Assembly: GCA_000710935.1 (NCBI GenBank)
Contig: BAYV01000015.1
Span: 168,801 to 232,800, forward strand
Direction of reading: 5' to 3'
Source of the DNA: Iodidimonas nitroreducens
Lineage (GTDB): Bacteria; Pseudomonadota; Alphaproteobacteria; Sphingomonadales; Rhodothalassiaceae
Length of the DNA: 64,000 bases
Positions within the stretch are counted from its first letter, which is position 1; every line of letters starts with the position of its first letter. Of the stretch, positions 1 through 9,527 are shown piece after piece. The notes beneath the pieces were generated by a model that was not told the origin of the DNA, searched no databases, and saw only the letters and a program-made list of their open reading frames with translations. The translations under genes were made by a program, and so were the position numbers.

Positions 1-806
1 TCCCGCAATGTGGCCAGCACCTTGCGCTGGCCCGGCGGCATGGCCTGTTCTTCTGAAAAGGATGGCAGATCGGCGGGATCAACCAAAGGCACAGCATGGC
101 TGAGCGCCCCCATTTCCCGCACTTCCTTGATGGTGAATTTTGCCTGCGCCGGACCACGACGGCCAAAAATATGAATATCATGCATAGGCATGGCAGCCAG
201 AAGGCGCTCGGCATTCGGATCGATATCCGATTGCGCCAGTTCATCCTTTGTTTTGGCAAAAATCCGGGCAATATCAATGGCCACATTGCCATTGCCGATC
301 ACCGCCATGGCGGGCGCATCGCCCCCCGCCCGTCTTGAGGCGGCATCACCTAGGGGATCGAGATCGGCATAATCGGGATGCGCATTATACCAGCCGACAA
401 TGGCCGCCGAGCCATAAACGCCTTTGAGATTTTCGCCGGGCAGGCCCAAAGGGCGATCCTTTCCCGCCCCGGTGGCCAGAACCACCGCATCATAAAGTGC
501 CAGCAACTGATCGAGGCTGATATCCCGCCCCACACAAAGATGGCCGATGAAGCGCACCCGATCATCTTTGGCCGTTTCATCAAAACGTCCGGTGATCTGC
601 TTGATGGATTGATGATCGGGGGCAACCCCTGCCCGGATCAGGCCATAGGGGGTAGGCAGGCTGTCGATCACATCGATCCTGACCCCCGGGCTTGCGGGAT
701 CGGCCCTTTGCGCTTTATCGGTTTGGTCCAATAAGGCCTGGGTGGTATAGAAACCACCCGGCCCCGATCCGATGATGACGATCTGCCGCTCTTTCATCAT
801 ATCCAT
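1..806 (-). CDS. Ferredoxin-NADP+ reductase, adrenodoxin-reductase type (3' end outside the window)
   Basis: Reading the minus strand from ATG at 806 gives an open frame of about 268 codons that runs off the left edge, so the C-terminus is missing. The N-terminus starts MDMMKERQIVIIG and has the FAD dinucleotide motif GSGPGG at residues 13-18. Then come PYGLIRAGVAPDH, the segment IDPL-rich region and a second dinucleotide motif GNGNVAIDIARI (NADP-binding). This order is that of the FprA/adrenodoxin reductase family, which moves electrons between NADPH and ferredoxin. A GGGG stretch just upstream of the ATG can serve as ribosome binding site. It is leftward like the DUF3179 gene at 870-1916, with a spacer of 63 bp. 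Family assignment is firm; the physiological electron partner cannot be told. Confidence 0.85.
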   Translation of the reverse strand, partial: MDMMKERQIVIIGSGPGGFYTTQALLDQTDKAQRADPASPGVRIDVIDSLPTPYGLIRAGVAPDHQSIKQITGRFDETAKDDRVRFIGHLCVGRDISLDQLLALYDAVVLATGAGKDRPLGLPGENLKGVYGSAAIVGWYNAHPDYADLDPLGDAASRRAGGDAPAMAVIGNGNVAIDIARIFAKTKDELAQSDIDPNAERLLAAMPMHDIHIFGRRGPAQAKFTIKEVREMGALSHAVPLVDPADLPSFSEEQAMPPGQRKVLATLR

Positions 807-869
807 CGCCCCAAACCCCTGATCCCTTATCAAACCACAAGAAAGGGGGGTTGGCTATCAATCGATCCC

Positions 870-1916
870 TCAATCGATCACTTCATTTTTTTCCTGACCA
901 CGCTTTAGATGAAGCTTTTCGCCATCCGAAAACTGGAAAAAGGCATGCAGAAGCTGAATGCGCGTTTCCCGCTCCAGAAGATCATCGCCCCGGCGGCTGA
1001 AAGCGGTGATATTGCCCACATCCTGGCCCTGATCGGCGCCATAATAATCGGGGGTGGCCATACGCCCCGGTTCCCAGATGATCAGCAGATCATCCTGCTC
1101 GATCCGCCCGCTTTTGCGCAATAATTCCAGGGGCCATGCTTCTTTCCCCACAATCACCACGCGATCCGTGCTGTTGAGCCCTGCGGCCATGCCGGGCAAG
1201 GGCGGCAGATCAACGGTTTGTTTGAGGCTCAAGGGCTGACGGCTATAATCGGAATCGGCAAGAATGAGGGTACCCGGCTGCTTGGCCGCCTGTTTTAAAA
1301 AGGATGCAAAGGAAATAAGGCGTGAAGGCACCACATCCAGCGCCCCATCGGCATGGCGACCGGCAAGGCCAAGACCATTGATCTGCTGCCACCATGTGCG
1401 GCTCGCTTCATCATAAAGGATGATATTCTGGTCATAAGAGGCCCCGGTCAGCCGCAAATTCGTGGTTTGCTCATCCACGACCCGGTGAAAAACCATCGCC
1501 GATGCACAAATCCGGCAATAGGTAACCGCAATCGGCACGCCACCCAATGTATCATTGACGATCCGATGCGCTGCCACGATGCGCATGGGATAGGCCCGCA
1601 AAACACCATTGATCTCAACGGCGATGACCGGTTCCAGATTGCCCGTTATGCCATCAATAGCCACCGGGATAAGGGCCGGATCATCATAAGCCGGGGGCGT
1701 TTCATCATCGCTCAAAACCCGCAGGGCGGTGCCGTCGATCCCCTCTTTGGCCAGATCGATATCGGGCCATGAAGCCTGGAATGATTGGGACACAAGATTT
1801 TGGCTAAAGACCGGCACGGGGTCGAGCACAGCCGCAAGACCGACCAGCAAAACACTGGCAAAAAGCAGGCGGACCTGCCGGGGGGTGATGATCGATCCTG
1901 TCATAGCCTTTATCAT
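870..1916 (-). CDS. Secreted DUF3179 domain protein
   Basis: A 348-residue protein with a hydrophobic export segment near residues 15-38, so probably periplasmic or membrane-anchored. The middle carries the DUF3179 hallmarks: EINGVLRAYPMRI, then VTYCRICASAM with two cysteines at 134 and 137, then a GASYDQNIILYDEASRTWW stretch. No reaction is established for this family; the paired cysteines suggest metal or redox chemistry, which is inference. Two upstream in-frame methionines (1 and 5) are alternative starts. The leader holds a 16-bp direct repeat directly in front of the gene. Confidence 0.8.
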   Translation of the reverse strand: MIKAMTGSIITPRQVRLLFASVLLVGLAAVLDPVPVFSQNLVSQSFQASWPDIDLAKEGIDGTALRVLSDDETPPAYDDPALIPVAIDGITGNLEPVIAVEINGVLRAYPMRIVAAHRIVNDTLGGVPIAVTYCRICASAMVFHRVVDEQTTNLRLTGASYDQNIILYDEASRTWWQQINGLGLAGRHADGALDVVPSRLISFASFLKQAAKQPGTLILADSDYSRQPLSLKQTVDLPPLPGMAAGLNSTDRVVIVGKEAWPLELLRKSGRIEQDDLLIIWEPGRMATPDYYGADQGQDVGNITAFSRRGDDLLERETRIQLLHAFFQFSDGEKLHLKRGQEKNEVID

Positions 1917-1924
1917 GTCACATC

Positions 1925-1961
1925 CTTACCAAGTTTCTGGCTTACCAAGTTTCTAGCTTAC
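1925..1961. repeat. Tandem 16-bp repeat in the leader of the DUF3179 gene
   Basis: CTTACCAAGTTTCTGG (1925-1940) is followed at once by CTTACCAAGTTTCTAG (1941-1956) and a partial third CTTAC. It lies 9 bp upstream of the leftward DUF3179 start, so it would be in its 5' untranslated region or promoter. Confidence 0.8.
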
Positions 1962-2147
1962 TATATATTTCCGGCTGTATGCCCGCGATAGTGGCGTTGG
2001 CCAGCCTCTTATGATAGATGATGCCCTTGGTCTTCATAAAAAAGGCCACGCCGGTCACATATCAGCATCAGCATGTAACGATCCCGTCAAAATCCTGTGC
2101 TATGAAATGAGCCTCTTCATGCACAGCGTCAAATGCCCCGGAGAAAA
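1962..2147. other. Spacer without a recognised gene
   Basis: This piece of the 479-bp gap between the DUF3179 gene and groES is AT-richer than the surrounding genes. It shows no ORF with a credible ribosome site and no tRNA-like fold that I can find. It probably holds the leftward promoter of the DUF3179 gene; no clear -35/-10 pair could be fixed. Confidence 0.4.
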
Positions 2148-2222
2148 AACGCCAGCCCCTTGAACGCCAGCCCCTTGAACGCCAGCCCCTTTAACGCCAG
2201 CCCCTTTAACGCCAGCCCCTTG
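2148..2222. repeat. Five tandem copies of a 15-bp unit upstream of groESL
   Basis: The unit AACGCCAGCCCCTTG is repeated at 2148, 2163, 2178, 2193 and 2208. Copies 3 and 4 end in TTT instead of TTG. The array stops 32 bp before the groESL -35 box. A 15-bp period keeps all frames open, but no start codon or gene context supports translation. Confidence 0.9.
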
Positions 2223-2254
2223 GCGGCTTTTATAAATTTTCTTCTCCCCCGCCC

Positions 2255-2282
2255 TTGACATCCGGCCCCGGCAGCGTAATTA
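2255..2282 (+). promoter_or_regulatory. Probable groESL promoter
   Basis: TTGACA at 2255-2260 is a perfect -35 box. With a 16-nt spacer it faces a weak -10-like TAATTA at 2277-2282. Transcription would then start near 2290, just before the CIRCE operator. The -35 is seen directly; the -10 is a guess, and a heat-shock sigma (RpoH) promoter overlapping it cannot be excluded. Confidence 0.55.
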
Positions 2283-2293
2283 CAGGGCACCCG

Positions 2294-2320
2294 TTAGCAC
2301 TCATTGATGGTGAGTGCTAA
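2294..2320 (+). promoter_or_regulatory. CIRCE operator (HrcA binding site)
   Basis: TTAGCACTC - 9 nt - GAGTGCTAA is the exact CIRCE inverted repeat. It sits at the expected transcript start of groESL, 75 bp before groES. HrcA repressor bound here shuts off groESL until misfolded protein titrates GroEL away from HrcA. hrcA itself is not in this window. Confidence 0.95.
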
Positions 2321-2395
2321 CATGATCCGCGGCATAGGCCGCACGCATATTTTCAAGGGGCATTCCGCACCTTTTAGCCTGTAGGAGGAAACTTC

Positions 2396-2683
2396 ATGGC
2401 ATTCCGTCCGCTGCATGACCGCGTTTTGGTCCGTCGCGTTGAAAGCGAAGAAAAAACCCGGGGTGGTATCATCATCCCCGATACCGCCAAAGAAAAGCCG
2501 CAAGAAGGCGAAATCGTCGCCATTGGCTCTGGCGCCAAAAACGAAAAGGGTGAAATCACCCCGCTCGATGTCAAGGCCGGTGATCGCGTTCTGTTTGGCA
2601 AATGGTCCGGGACCGAAGTCAAGGTTGACGGGGAAGACCTGTTGATCATGAAAGAATCAGACATTCTGGGGATCATTGGCTGA
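2396..2683 (+). CDS. groES: Co-chaperonin GroES (Cpn10)
   Basis: A 95-residue protein, the usual GroES length. It starts [16 protein letters not shown] and contains the mobile loop region [17 protein letters not shown], followed by the [19 protein letters not shown] beta core. A strong AGGAGG lies 7 bp before the ATG. GroES caps the GroEL ring in the cytoplasm during protein folding. It is the first gene of a two-gene operon with groEL, 69 bp downstream, under the CIRCE operator. Confidence 0.98.
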   Translation: MAFRPLHDRVLVRRVESEEKTRGGIIIPDTAKEKPQEGEIVAIGSGAKNEKGEITPLDVKAGDRVLFGKWSGTEVKVDGEDLLIMKESDILGIIG

Positions 2684-2725
2684 ACGCCATCCCCCATTGT
2701 GCCGAGATCGCTTTCGATAATTTAA

Positions 2726-4414
<1,689 letters not shown>

Positions 4415-4464
4415 GCCCCGCCCTCACCGATCCTTTCAGGGGATCGCTGCAAACCGACAAGACC

Positions 4465-4495
4465 CCGCGGAGCCATCGTGCTCCGCGGTTTTTTT
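4465..4495 (+). terminator. Rho-independent terminator of groESL
   Basis: A perfect 9-bp stem (CCGCGGAGC / GCTCCGCGG) with a 6-nt loop is followed by seven Ts. It lies 50 bp after the groEL stop codon. Confidence 0.93.
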
Positions 4496-4598
4496 ATGCG
4501 CCCCGCTTTCAGTGCCGAATGATCGCAGGAGCGGCATGGACAAATGCCACGCGCCTCCCCATAATCCCCCTTCTTTTGATTGATCGGGGATCTAGGCC

Positions 4599-5072
4599 AT
4601 GCGTCCTGTATTCATTCTCATCGCGTTCATAGTGTTTCTGCTCGGTTCCTGCACATCCGAAGGCAAGGATCACCATCATGAACAGGCTAATGGCCTGCTG
4701 ATCCTTGAAGGCGGCGAGACTGTTGCACAAACCATGGATCGGCTCGAACAGGCGGCCACGGCTCGGGGCTTCAAAGTTTTTGCCCGGATCGATCATCAGG
4801 CGGGTGCCGAAAGCATCGATCAGGCGCTGCGCCCCACGCAATTGCTGATTTTTGGCAATCCCGCCGGTGGCACACCCCTGATGCAGGCGGCCCAAAGCTT
4901 TGGCATCGATCTGCCGCTCAAGGCTTTGGTTTATGAGGATGAAACCGGCGCGATCAAAATCGCCTTCAATGATCCCCGCTTCCTTGCCCAACGCCATGGG
5001 CTGCCGAACCCCGAAAGGATGATCCAGAAAATGACCGGACTACTAGAGGCGCTGGCCCAAGCCGCACAATAG
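4599..5072 (+). CDS. DUF302 lipoprotein
   Basis: A 157-residue protein with a lipoprotein signal: hydrophobic N-terminus and lipobox LLGSC, with the lipidated cysteine at position 18. The mature part has the DUF302 core, recognisable from RIDHQAGAES, LRPTQLLIFGNPAGGTPLMQ and LPLKALVYEDE. The biochemical function of DUF302 is not known. A short His-rich stretch (KDHHHE) follows the lipidation site. It stands alone between the groESL terminator and the convergent pccA gene. Confidence 0.85.
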   Translation: MRPVFILIAFIVFLLGSCTSEGKDHHHEQANGLLILEGGETVAQTMDRLEQAATARGFKVFARIDHQAGAESIDQALRPTQLLIFGNPAGGTPLMQAAQSFGIDLPLKALVYEDETGAIKIAFNDPRFLAQRHGLPNPERMIQKMTGLLEALAQAAQ

Positions 5073-5140
5073 GGCGGGCCCAAACCTGCCGATCCCAAGA
5101 GACCTGCCGATTCCCGCAAATTCAGCTTCAGAATCAGCTT

Positions 5141-7126
5141 TCAGGCAAATTCCAAAATCACCTGATCCACCGCGAGGCTATCGCCCTTTTCGGCGTGGAT
5201 TTTTTCGATCACGCCATCACGCTCGGCGCGCAGGATATTTTCCATTTTCATGGCTTCCACCACGGCCAGCGCCTGACCGGCCCGCACTTCTTCGCCAACC
5301 ACAACATTCAAAGCAACCATCAGCCCCGGCATCGGGCACAAGAGCAGCTTTGAGGTATCGGCGATGTCCTTCACGGGCATATGCCCCATCAGATCATCAA
5401 TCACCGGCGGCACCACCATCACAGTCTGGCGCACCCCGGCTGTAGACAAGCCATAGCCCAGCTTCAGGCGATCAACCTCCAGGGTGATCGCGCGCCCATC
5501 AAGCATGCCCGCAAAAACCGGCGCGCCGGGGGTCCAATCGCTTTCAAGGCTGTGATCATTGCCATTAAGGGTGATCCGCGCCCCTTCTGTGGTGGGGGTG
5601 ATTTTAGCGGTGGCCTTCGCATCATCCAGCCGGATGATCCAATCCACCGCATCCATCATCGGCACACTGGCAATCCGCCCCGAAATGCGGCCATCGCGGG
5701 CGGTGCTGAGCGCATGCATATAGGCAGCAACGGCCATCATGGTGGTTTTGATGGCATCGGTCATGATCCCGCCTTTGAAGCCATCGGGATATTCTTCGGC
5801 GATAAAATTGGTGGTCAATCGCCCTTCGCGAAACCGGGGATGCGCCATCATCGCCGCCAGAAACGGTACATTATGGGCAATGCCGCGAATATAAAAGCGA
5901 TCCAGCGCCCCCTGCATTTCAATGATGGCGGCATCGCGTGTTTCCCCCCATGTCGCGAGCTTGGCGATCATCGGATCGTAAAACATCGAGATTTCGGCCC
6001 CTTCAAAAACGCCGGTATCATTGCGCACCCGATCGCTTTCATGGGGCGGGCGATAGCGTTTGAGCCGACCGATCGAGGGCAGAAAACCGCGATAGGGATC
6101 TTCGGCATAGATCCGGCATTCCATCGCCCAGCCATCAAGGCGCACATCATCCTGAGCAAAGCCCAAAGGCTTTCCGGCGGCAATCTCGATCATCTGTTCC
6201 ACAAGATCGAGGCCGGTGATCATTTCGCTCACCGGATGTTCCACCTGCAAGCGGGTATTCATTTCAAGAAAATAGAAATTGCGGTCTTTGTCGACGATGA
6301 ATTCAACCGTGCCCGCCGATTGATAATCCACCGCCCGAGCCAGCGCCACGGCCTGCGCCCCCATGGCTTTGCGGGTGTCTTCATCCAGAAAAGGCGAAGG
6401 CGCTTCTTCGATCACCTTTTGATGGCGGCGCTGAATGGAACATTCCCGCTCCCACAGATACACCAGATTGCCATGGCTATCGCCCAGCACCTGAATTTCG
6501 ATATGGCGCGGCTCGACGATATATTTCTCGATGAAGACCCGATCATCGGAAAAGCTCGATTTTGCCTCCGAGCGGGCCGAAACATAGCCTTCCCGACATT
6601 CCGCATCATCCCAGGCAATGCGCATCCCCTTGCCCCCACCCCCGGCCGAGGCCTTGATCATCACGGGATAGCCAATGTCGGCGGCGATTTTTGCGGCTTC
6701 ATCGGCATCGGCAATCTCGCCGATATGGCCGGGCACCGTGGAAACCCCGGCAGCCTTTGCCAGGCGCTTTGATTCGATCTTGTCGCCCATGGCCGCAATA
6801 GCATGGGGGCGCGGGCCGATGAACACCAATCCGGCAGCCTCCACGGCTTCGACAAAAGCCTTGTTTTCCGACAGAAACCCAAAGCCGGGATGAATCGCTT
6901 CCGCCCCATGATCAAGGGCAGCCTTGATCAGCACATCCCCCAAAAGATAGCTTTGCGCTGCCGGCGCCGGGCCGATGAACACATGCTCGTCTGCCATCTC
7001 CACATGCAGGGCATCGCGATCCGCCTCGGAATAAACGGCAATCGTGGTGATCCCCATCTTGCGGGCTGTCTTGATGATTCGGCAGGCGATTTCGCCACGA
7101 TTGGCAATGAGGATCTTTTTGAACAT
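5141..7126 (-). CDS. pccA: Propionyl-CoA carboxylase, biotin-containing alpha subunit
   Basis: About 661 residues when started at MFKKILIANRGEIA (7126). An in-frame ATG 69 bp further up (7195) lacks family similarity, and GGGAAAG precedes 7126. Order of parts: biotin carboxylase N-domain, ATP-grasp with KASAGGGGKGMR near 160-170, biotin carboxylase C-domain, a BT linker with FIAEEYPDGF typical of PccA, and a biotinyl domain with AMKMEN (biotin on Lys about 627). It carboxylates biotin with bicarbonate and ATP, feeding propionyl-CoA to methylmalonyl-CoA. The beta subunit (pccB) is not within the window. A methylcrotonyl- or acetyl-CoA carboxylase subunit is less likely. Confidence 0.9.
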   Translation of the reverse strand: MFKKILIANRGEIACRIIKTARKMGITTIAVYSEADRDALHVEMADEHVFIGPAPAAQSYLLGDVLIKAALDHGAEAIHPGFGFLSENKAFVEAVEAAGLVFIGPRPHAIAAMGDKIESKRLAKAAGVSTVPGHIGEIADADEAAKIAADIGYPVMIKASAGGGGKGMRIAWDDAECREGYVSARSEAKSSFSDDRVFIEKYIVEPRHIEIQVLGDSHGNLVYLWERECSIQRRHQKVIEEAPSPFLDEDTRKAMGAQAVALARAVDYQSAGTVEFIVDKDRNFYFLEMNTRLQVEHPVSEMITGLDLVEQMIEIAAGKPLGFAQDDVRLDGWAMECRIYAEDPYRGFLPSIGRLKRYRPPHESDRVRNDTGVFEGAEISMFYDPMIAKLATWGETRDAAIIEMQGALDRFYIRGIAHNVPFLAAMMAHPRFREGRLTTNFIAEEYPDGFKGGIMTDAIKTTMMAVAAYMHALSTARDGRISGRIASVPMMDAVDWIIRLDDAKATAKITPTTEGARITLNGNDHSLESDWTPGAPVFAGMLDGRAITLEVDRLKLGYGLSTAGVRQTVMVVPPVIDDLMGHMPVKDIADTSKLLLCPMPGLMVALNVVVGEEVRAGQALAVVEAMKMENILRAERDGVIEKIHAEKGDSLAVDQVILEFA

Positions 7127-7268
7127 GATGCGGTCTTTCCCAGGATCGGTCTTGTTTTCTCGTCCCTTGCTAGCTTGATCTGAACCGTCAGGCAATGCTA
7201 TCCGGCCCTTACTTATGCTTATTGGCAGCGTTGATCATAAAAGACCGCCGGGATAAACAAGATCAACC

Positions 7269-7297
7269 TTGATTTTCATGCAAAGCGCTCTTATTGT
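7269..7297 (+). promoter_or_regulatory. Candidate promoter of rpmF
   Basis: TTGATT (7269-7274), a 17-nt spacer and TATTGT (7292-7297) match sigma-70 boxes at 4 of 6 positions each. They lie about 110 bp upstream of the rpmF start. Confidence 0.4.
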
Positions 7298-7409
7298 CCG
7301 CGCCTTATCGGCATATGGGTTGCTGCCTTGGCAGAAATCCTTTCACCGAACTTCCATGGAATTTGGCTCGCGCCGACAGACGGTGCGGCATCGAGCAAGC
7401 GAGGACGAG

Positions 7410-7592
7410 ATGGCTGTACCTAAAAGAAAAGTGTCCCCCATGCGCCGCGGTAACCGTCGGTCACATGATAAACTGGAACCTGTGAACTATCAGGAAGATC
7501 CGCACACCGGCGAATATGTGCTGCGCCATCATGTGGATCTGAAAACCGGCATGTATCGCGGCCGTCAGGTGATCACCCCTAAAGGTCAATAA
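7410..7592 (+). CDS. rpmF: 50S ribosomal protein bL32
   Basis: A 60-residue basic protein starting [20 protein letters not shown], the standard bL32 beginning, and ending VITPKGQ. The start at 7410 is preceded by GAGGACGAG. A longer in-frame start at 7269 would add unrelated residues and is rejected. It is a structural part of the large ribosomal subunit. Its transcript ends at the strong hairpin at 7709-7745. Confidence 0.96.
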   Translation: MAVPKRKVSPMRRGNRRSHDKLEPVNYQEDPHTGEYVLRHHVDLKTGMYRGRQVITPKGQ

Positions 7593-7674
7593 GGGGTCAA
7601 TATCCCCTGAGGGGCCTGAGTGGATTCAGTCTCTAGAGGGGCTTTGTGCCTCTTCATAGATGGCCAACCCTATA

Positions 7675-7719
7675 AAAAGCCGACCCCAATCAAAAGCCGA
7701 CCCCAATCAAAAGCCGACC
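7675..7719 (+). repeat. 2.6 tandem copies of a 17-bp unit that contains the terminator's left arm
   Basis: AAAAGCCGACCCCAATC is present at 7675-7691 and 7692-7708, and its first 11 bases again at 7709-7719. That 11-base part is the 5' arm of the terminator hairpin, so three equivalent left arms compete for one right arm. Confidence 0.85.
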
Positions 7720-7745
7720 AGAGAGTGTCTCCGGTCGGCTTTTTC
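7709..7745 (+). terminator. Rho-independent terminator of rpmF
   Basis: AAAAGCCGACC (7709-7719) pairs with GGTCGGCTTTT (7733-7743), an 11-bp perfect stem with a 13-nt loop. The stem runs straight into the T tract. The A/T-flanked symmetry means it can also terminate transcription from the right. Confidence 0.88.
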
Positions 7746-7784
7746 TGTTCTATGCCTGATGGGGGGATTTATGCCTGATGAGGC

Positions 7785-8354
7785 TTATTCCGCTGCCTGG
7801 CTTTTGGGTTCAGTCCATTCCAAAGGCTTGAACTGATCATCGAGCTTGGGCTCCATCATGTGATTCGCGTAATTCGACAGGGTTTTTACGCCCACGCCCA
7901 ATACCACTTCCAGAATATTCTGGTGATTATAGCCAGCATCAAGGAAGGCCTTCACATCCGCATCATCGGCATAGCCGCGCTTTTCAACCACGGCATCGGT
8001 AAAGCGGCGCAGGGCTTCGAGCTTTTCATCCGGCAGCGTTTTATCGCCGCGCAGGGCGCTCAGCACATCCTCATCGATTTTTGCCATTTTGGCAGCGCCG
8101 GAATGGGCGGCCATGCAATAATCACAGCCATTGCGGCGGCTAGCCGTGAGCAGAACCACCTGGCGTTCCACCGGTGTAAAGCTGGTTTTATCAAAAATCC
8201 CGGCCAAAGTGGCATAGCCTTCCAAAGCCGCAGGCGCATTCGCCAAACCCCCCAGAATATTGGGTAGGAAGCCATATTTTTCTTTGGCTTTTTCAAGAAT
8301 CGGGCGCGATCCTTCCGGGGCACTTGCAGCATCATGGAATTTGAAGTCGGACAT
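7785..8354 (-). CDS. AhpD-like carboxymuconolactone decarboxylase family protein
   Basis: A 189-residue protein of the CMD/AhpD alkylhydroperoxidase superfamily. The active-site signature is GCDYCMAAHSG, with cysteines 77 and 80 and histidine 84, the CxxC...H set used in peroxide reduction. The N-terminus starts MSDFKFHDAASAPEGSR, and PNILGGLANAPAALEGY is typical of peroxidase-related CMD proteins. No peroxiredoxin gene (ahpC) is next to it. It is divergent from the small hypothetical gene at 8539. The real substrate is unknown; many such proteins are annotated only as carboxymuconolactone decarboxylase-like. Confidence 0.85.
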   Translation of the reverse strand: MSDFKFHDAASAPEGSRPILEKAKEKYGFLPNILGGLANAPAALEGYATLAGIFDKTSFTPVERQVVLLTASRRNGCDYCMAAHSGAAKMAKIDEDVLSALRGDKTLPDEKLEALRRFTDAVVEKRGYADDADVKAFLDAGYNHQNILEVVLGVGVKTLSNYANHMMEPKLDDQFKPLEWTEPKSQAAE

Positions 8355-8538
8355 CTCATCCTCCTGTTTGGGAAAGCTTAGACGATAAAGCCTGAGGCGA
8401 TCATAAAGGCGCCAGAACCGGCGTCATGCTACAATCTGGTGTTTATGGCGGTGATAACCACCCCCTCACAAAAATGTGTGGCCCAAAAAGCGCGAAATCC
8501 ACGCTTTCGCTTTACCGATCCTATGATATGTCAATTTC

Positions 8539-8916
8539 ATGACACATCAGATAGTGCAAAGCATGGAAGGCTGGAAGCTGGAAGACGGCACACCCGTGAC
8601 CGCCGATGATCTGGCCCGCGAAATCACCCTTGTGCCCCGCACGCGCTTTTGGCGGCTGAGCCATATCGCTTTATTGTGGCCCCGGCACAGCGATCCTGAT
8701 TCGACGGCACAGGCTGGCGGATTTGCCGATGGCTATGCGCTGGAGCTGACCCCGGCCCCCGATGGCGTGATCTGGCTTTTACAGCCGGTGAATGGCGATC
8801 CCCTTGATCGCCAAACCGGTTTTGCACCCAATGGGCGGGCCGCCGTGATGGCGGCCTTTGATAAGATGTCACAAGATTATGCGCAAAAACAGGCCCGCGC
8901 CCTCATCAGCCCCTGA
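8539..8916 (+). CDS. Hypothetical protein, 125 residues
   Basis: I do not recognise this protein. It starts MTHQIVQSMEGWKLEDGTPV and reads as a soluble, acidic protein without signal peptide, membrane segment or cysteine. Codon use (GAT, CAT, TAT) matches its neighbours and the frame is closed neatly 18 bp before the convergent greA stop, which favours a real gene. The start has no strong ribosome site, so an internal start cannot be excluded. Confidence 0.6.
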   Translation: MTHQIVQSMEGWKLEDGTPVTADDLAREITLVPRTRFWRLSHIALLWPRHSDPDSTAQAGGFADGYALELTPAPDGVIWLLQPVNGDPLDRQTGFAPNGRAAVMAAFDKMSQDYAQKQARALISP

Positions 8917-8934
8917 AGAACTTAGCGGATAGAC

Positions 8935-9408
8935 TTAGCGATAATCGACCTTTTCGATCTCGAAATATTTCTCGCCCGATGGCGTGGTCACTTCAACCTC
9001 ATCGCCCACAGAGCGACCGATCAAAGCCCGCCCAATCGGCGAGCTATAGGAAATCCGACCCTGTTTCACATCCGCTTCTTCCACCCCCACAATCTGATAA
9101 ATCGTTGATTTATCATCCTCATCGAGCAAGGTGATGGTGGCACCAAACATGACCTTATCGCCCTTCAAGGTCGTGGGATCGATCACTTCAGCGCGGCTGA
9201 GCTGATCTTCAAGCTCCATCACCCGGGCTTCGATCAGGCCCTGTTTTTCCTTGGCGGCATGATATTCGGCATTTTCCGACAGATCACCATGGGCGCGCGC
9301 TTCTTCGATCGCACGCACCACAGCGGGCCTATCCACCGATTTCAAACGGTGAAGCTCCGTCCTGAGGCTTTCAAAACCAGAAACCAGCATCGGGATTTTT
9401 TCGGTCAT
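8935..9408 (-). CDS. greA: Transcription elongation factor GreA
   Basis: 157 residues from [15 protein letters not shown] (9408), preceded by GAGAG. An upstream in-frame ATG at 9444 would add 12 residues not seen in the family. The N-terminal coiled coil carries the catalytic tip region [18 protein letters not shown]; the C-terminal FKBP-like domain includes [13 protein letters not shown]. GreA enters the RNA polymerase secondary channel and stimulates cleavage of backtracked RNA. It follows carB by 119 bp on the same strand, a neighbour order known from other alphaproteobacteria. Confidence 0.96.
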   Translation of the reverse strand: MTEKIPMLVSGFESLRTELHRLKSVDRPAVVRAIEEARAHGDLSENAEYHAAKEKQGLIEARVMELEDQLSRAEVIDPTTLKGDKVMFGATITLLDEDDKSTIYQIVGVEEADVKQGRISYSSPIGRALIGRSVGDEVEVTTPSGEKYFEIEKVDYR

Positions 9409-9527
9409 CTCTCGTGCTCTTATTGTTGCAATGATGGAAATCAAAAGCCGGGCGCATCAAAAGCAGATCATCCTGCCCTTATGCGACCGGCAAAGCTGTG
9501 GGTCTTCGCCTGAAACGATCCTTCAAG

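Noticed and set aside
2148..2222. Possible CRISPR array.
   Set aside because: The five 15-bp units touch each other with no spacers, so it is a simple tandem repeat.
7127..7195. Longer pccA start at 7195.
   Set aside because: The first 23 residues are not part of the biotin carboxylase fold, and 7126 has its own ribosome site; the frame runs on only because no stop intervenes.
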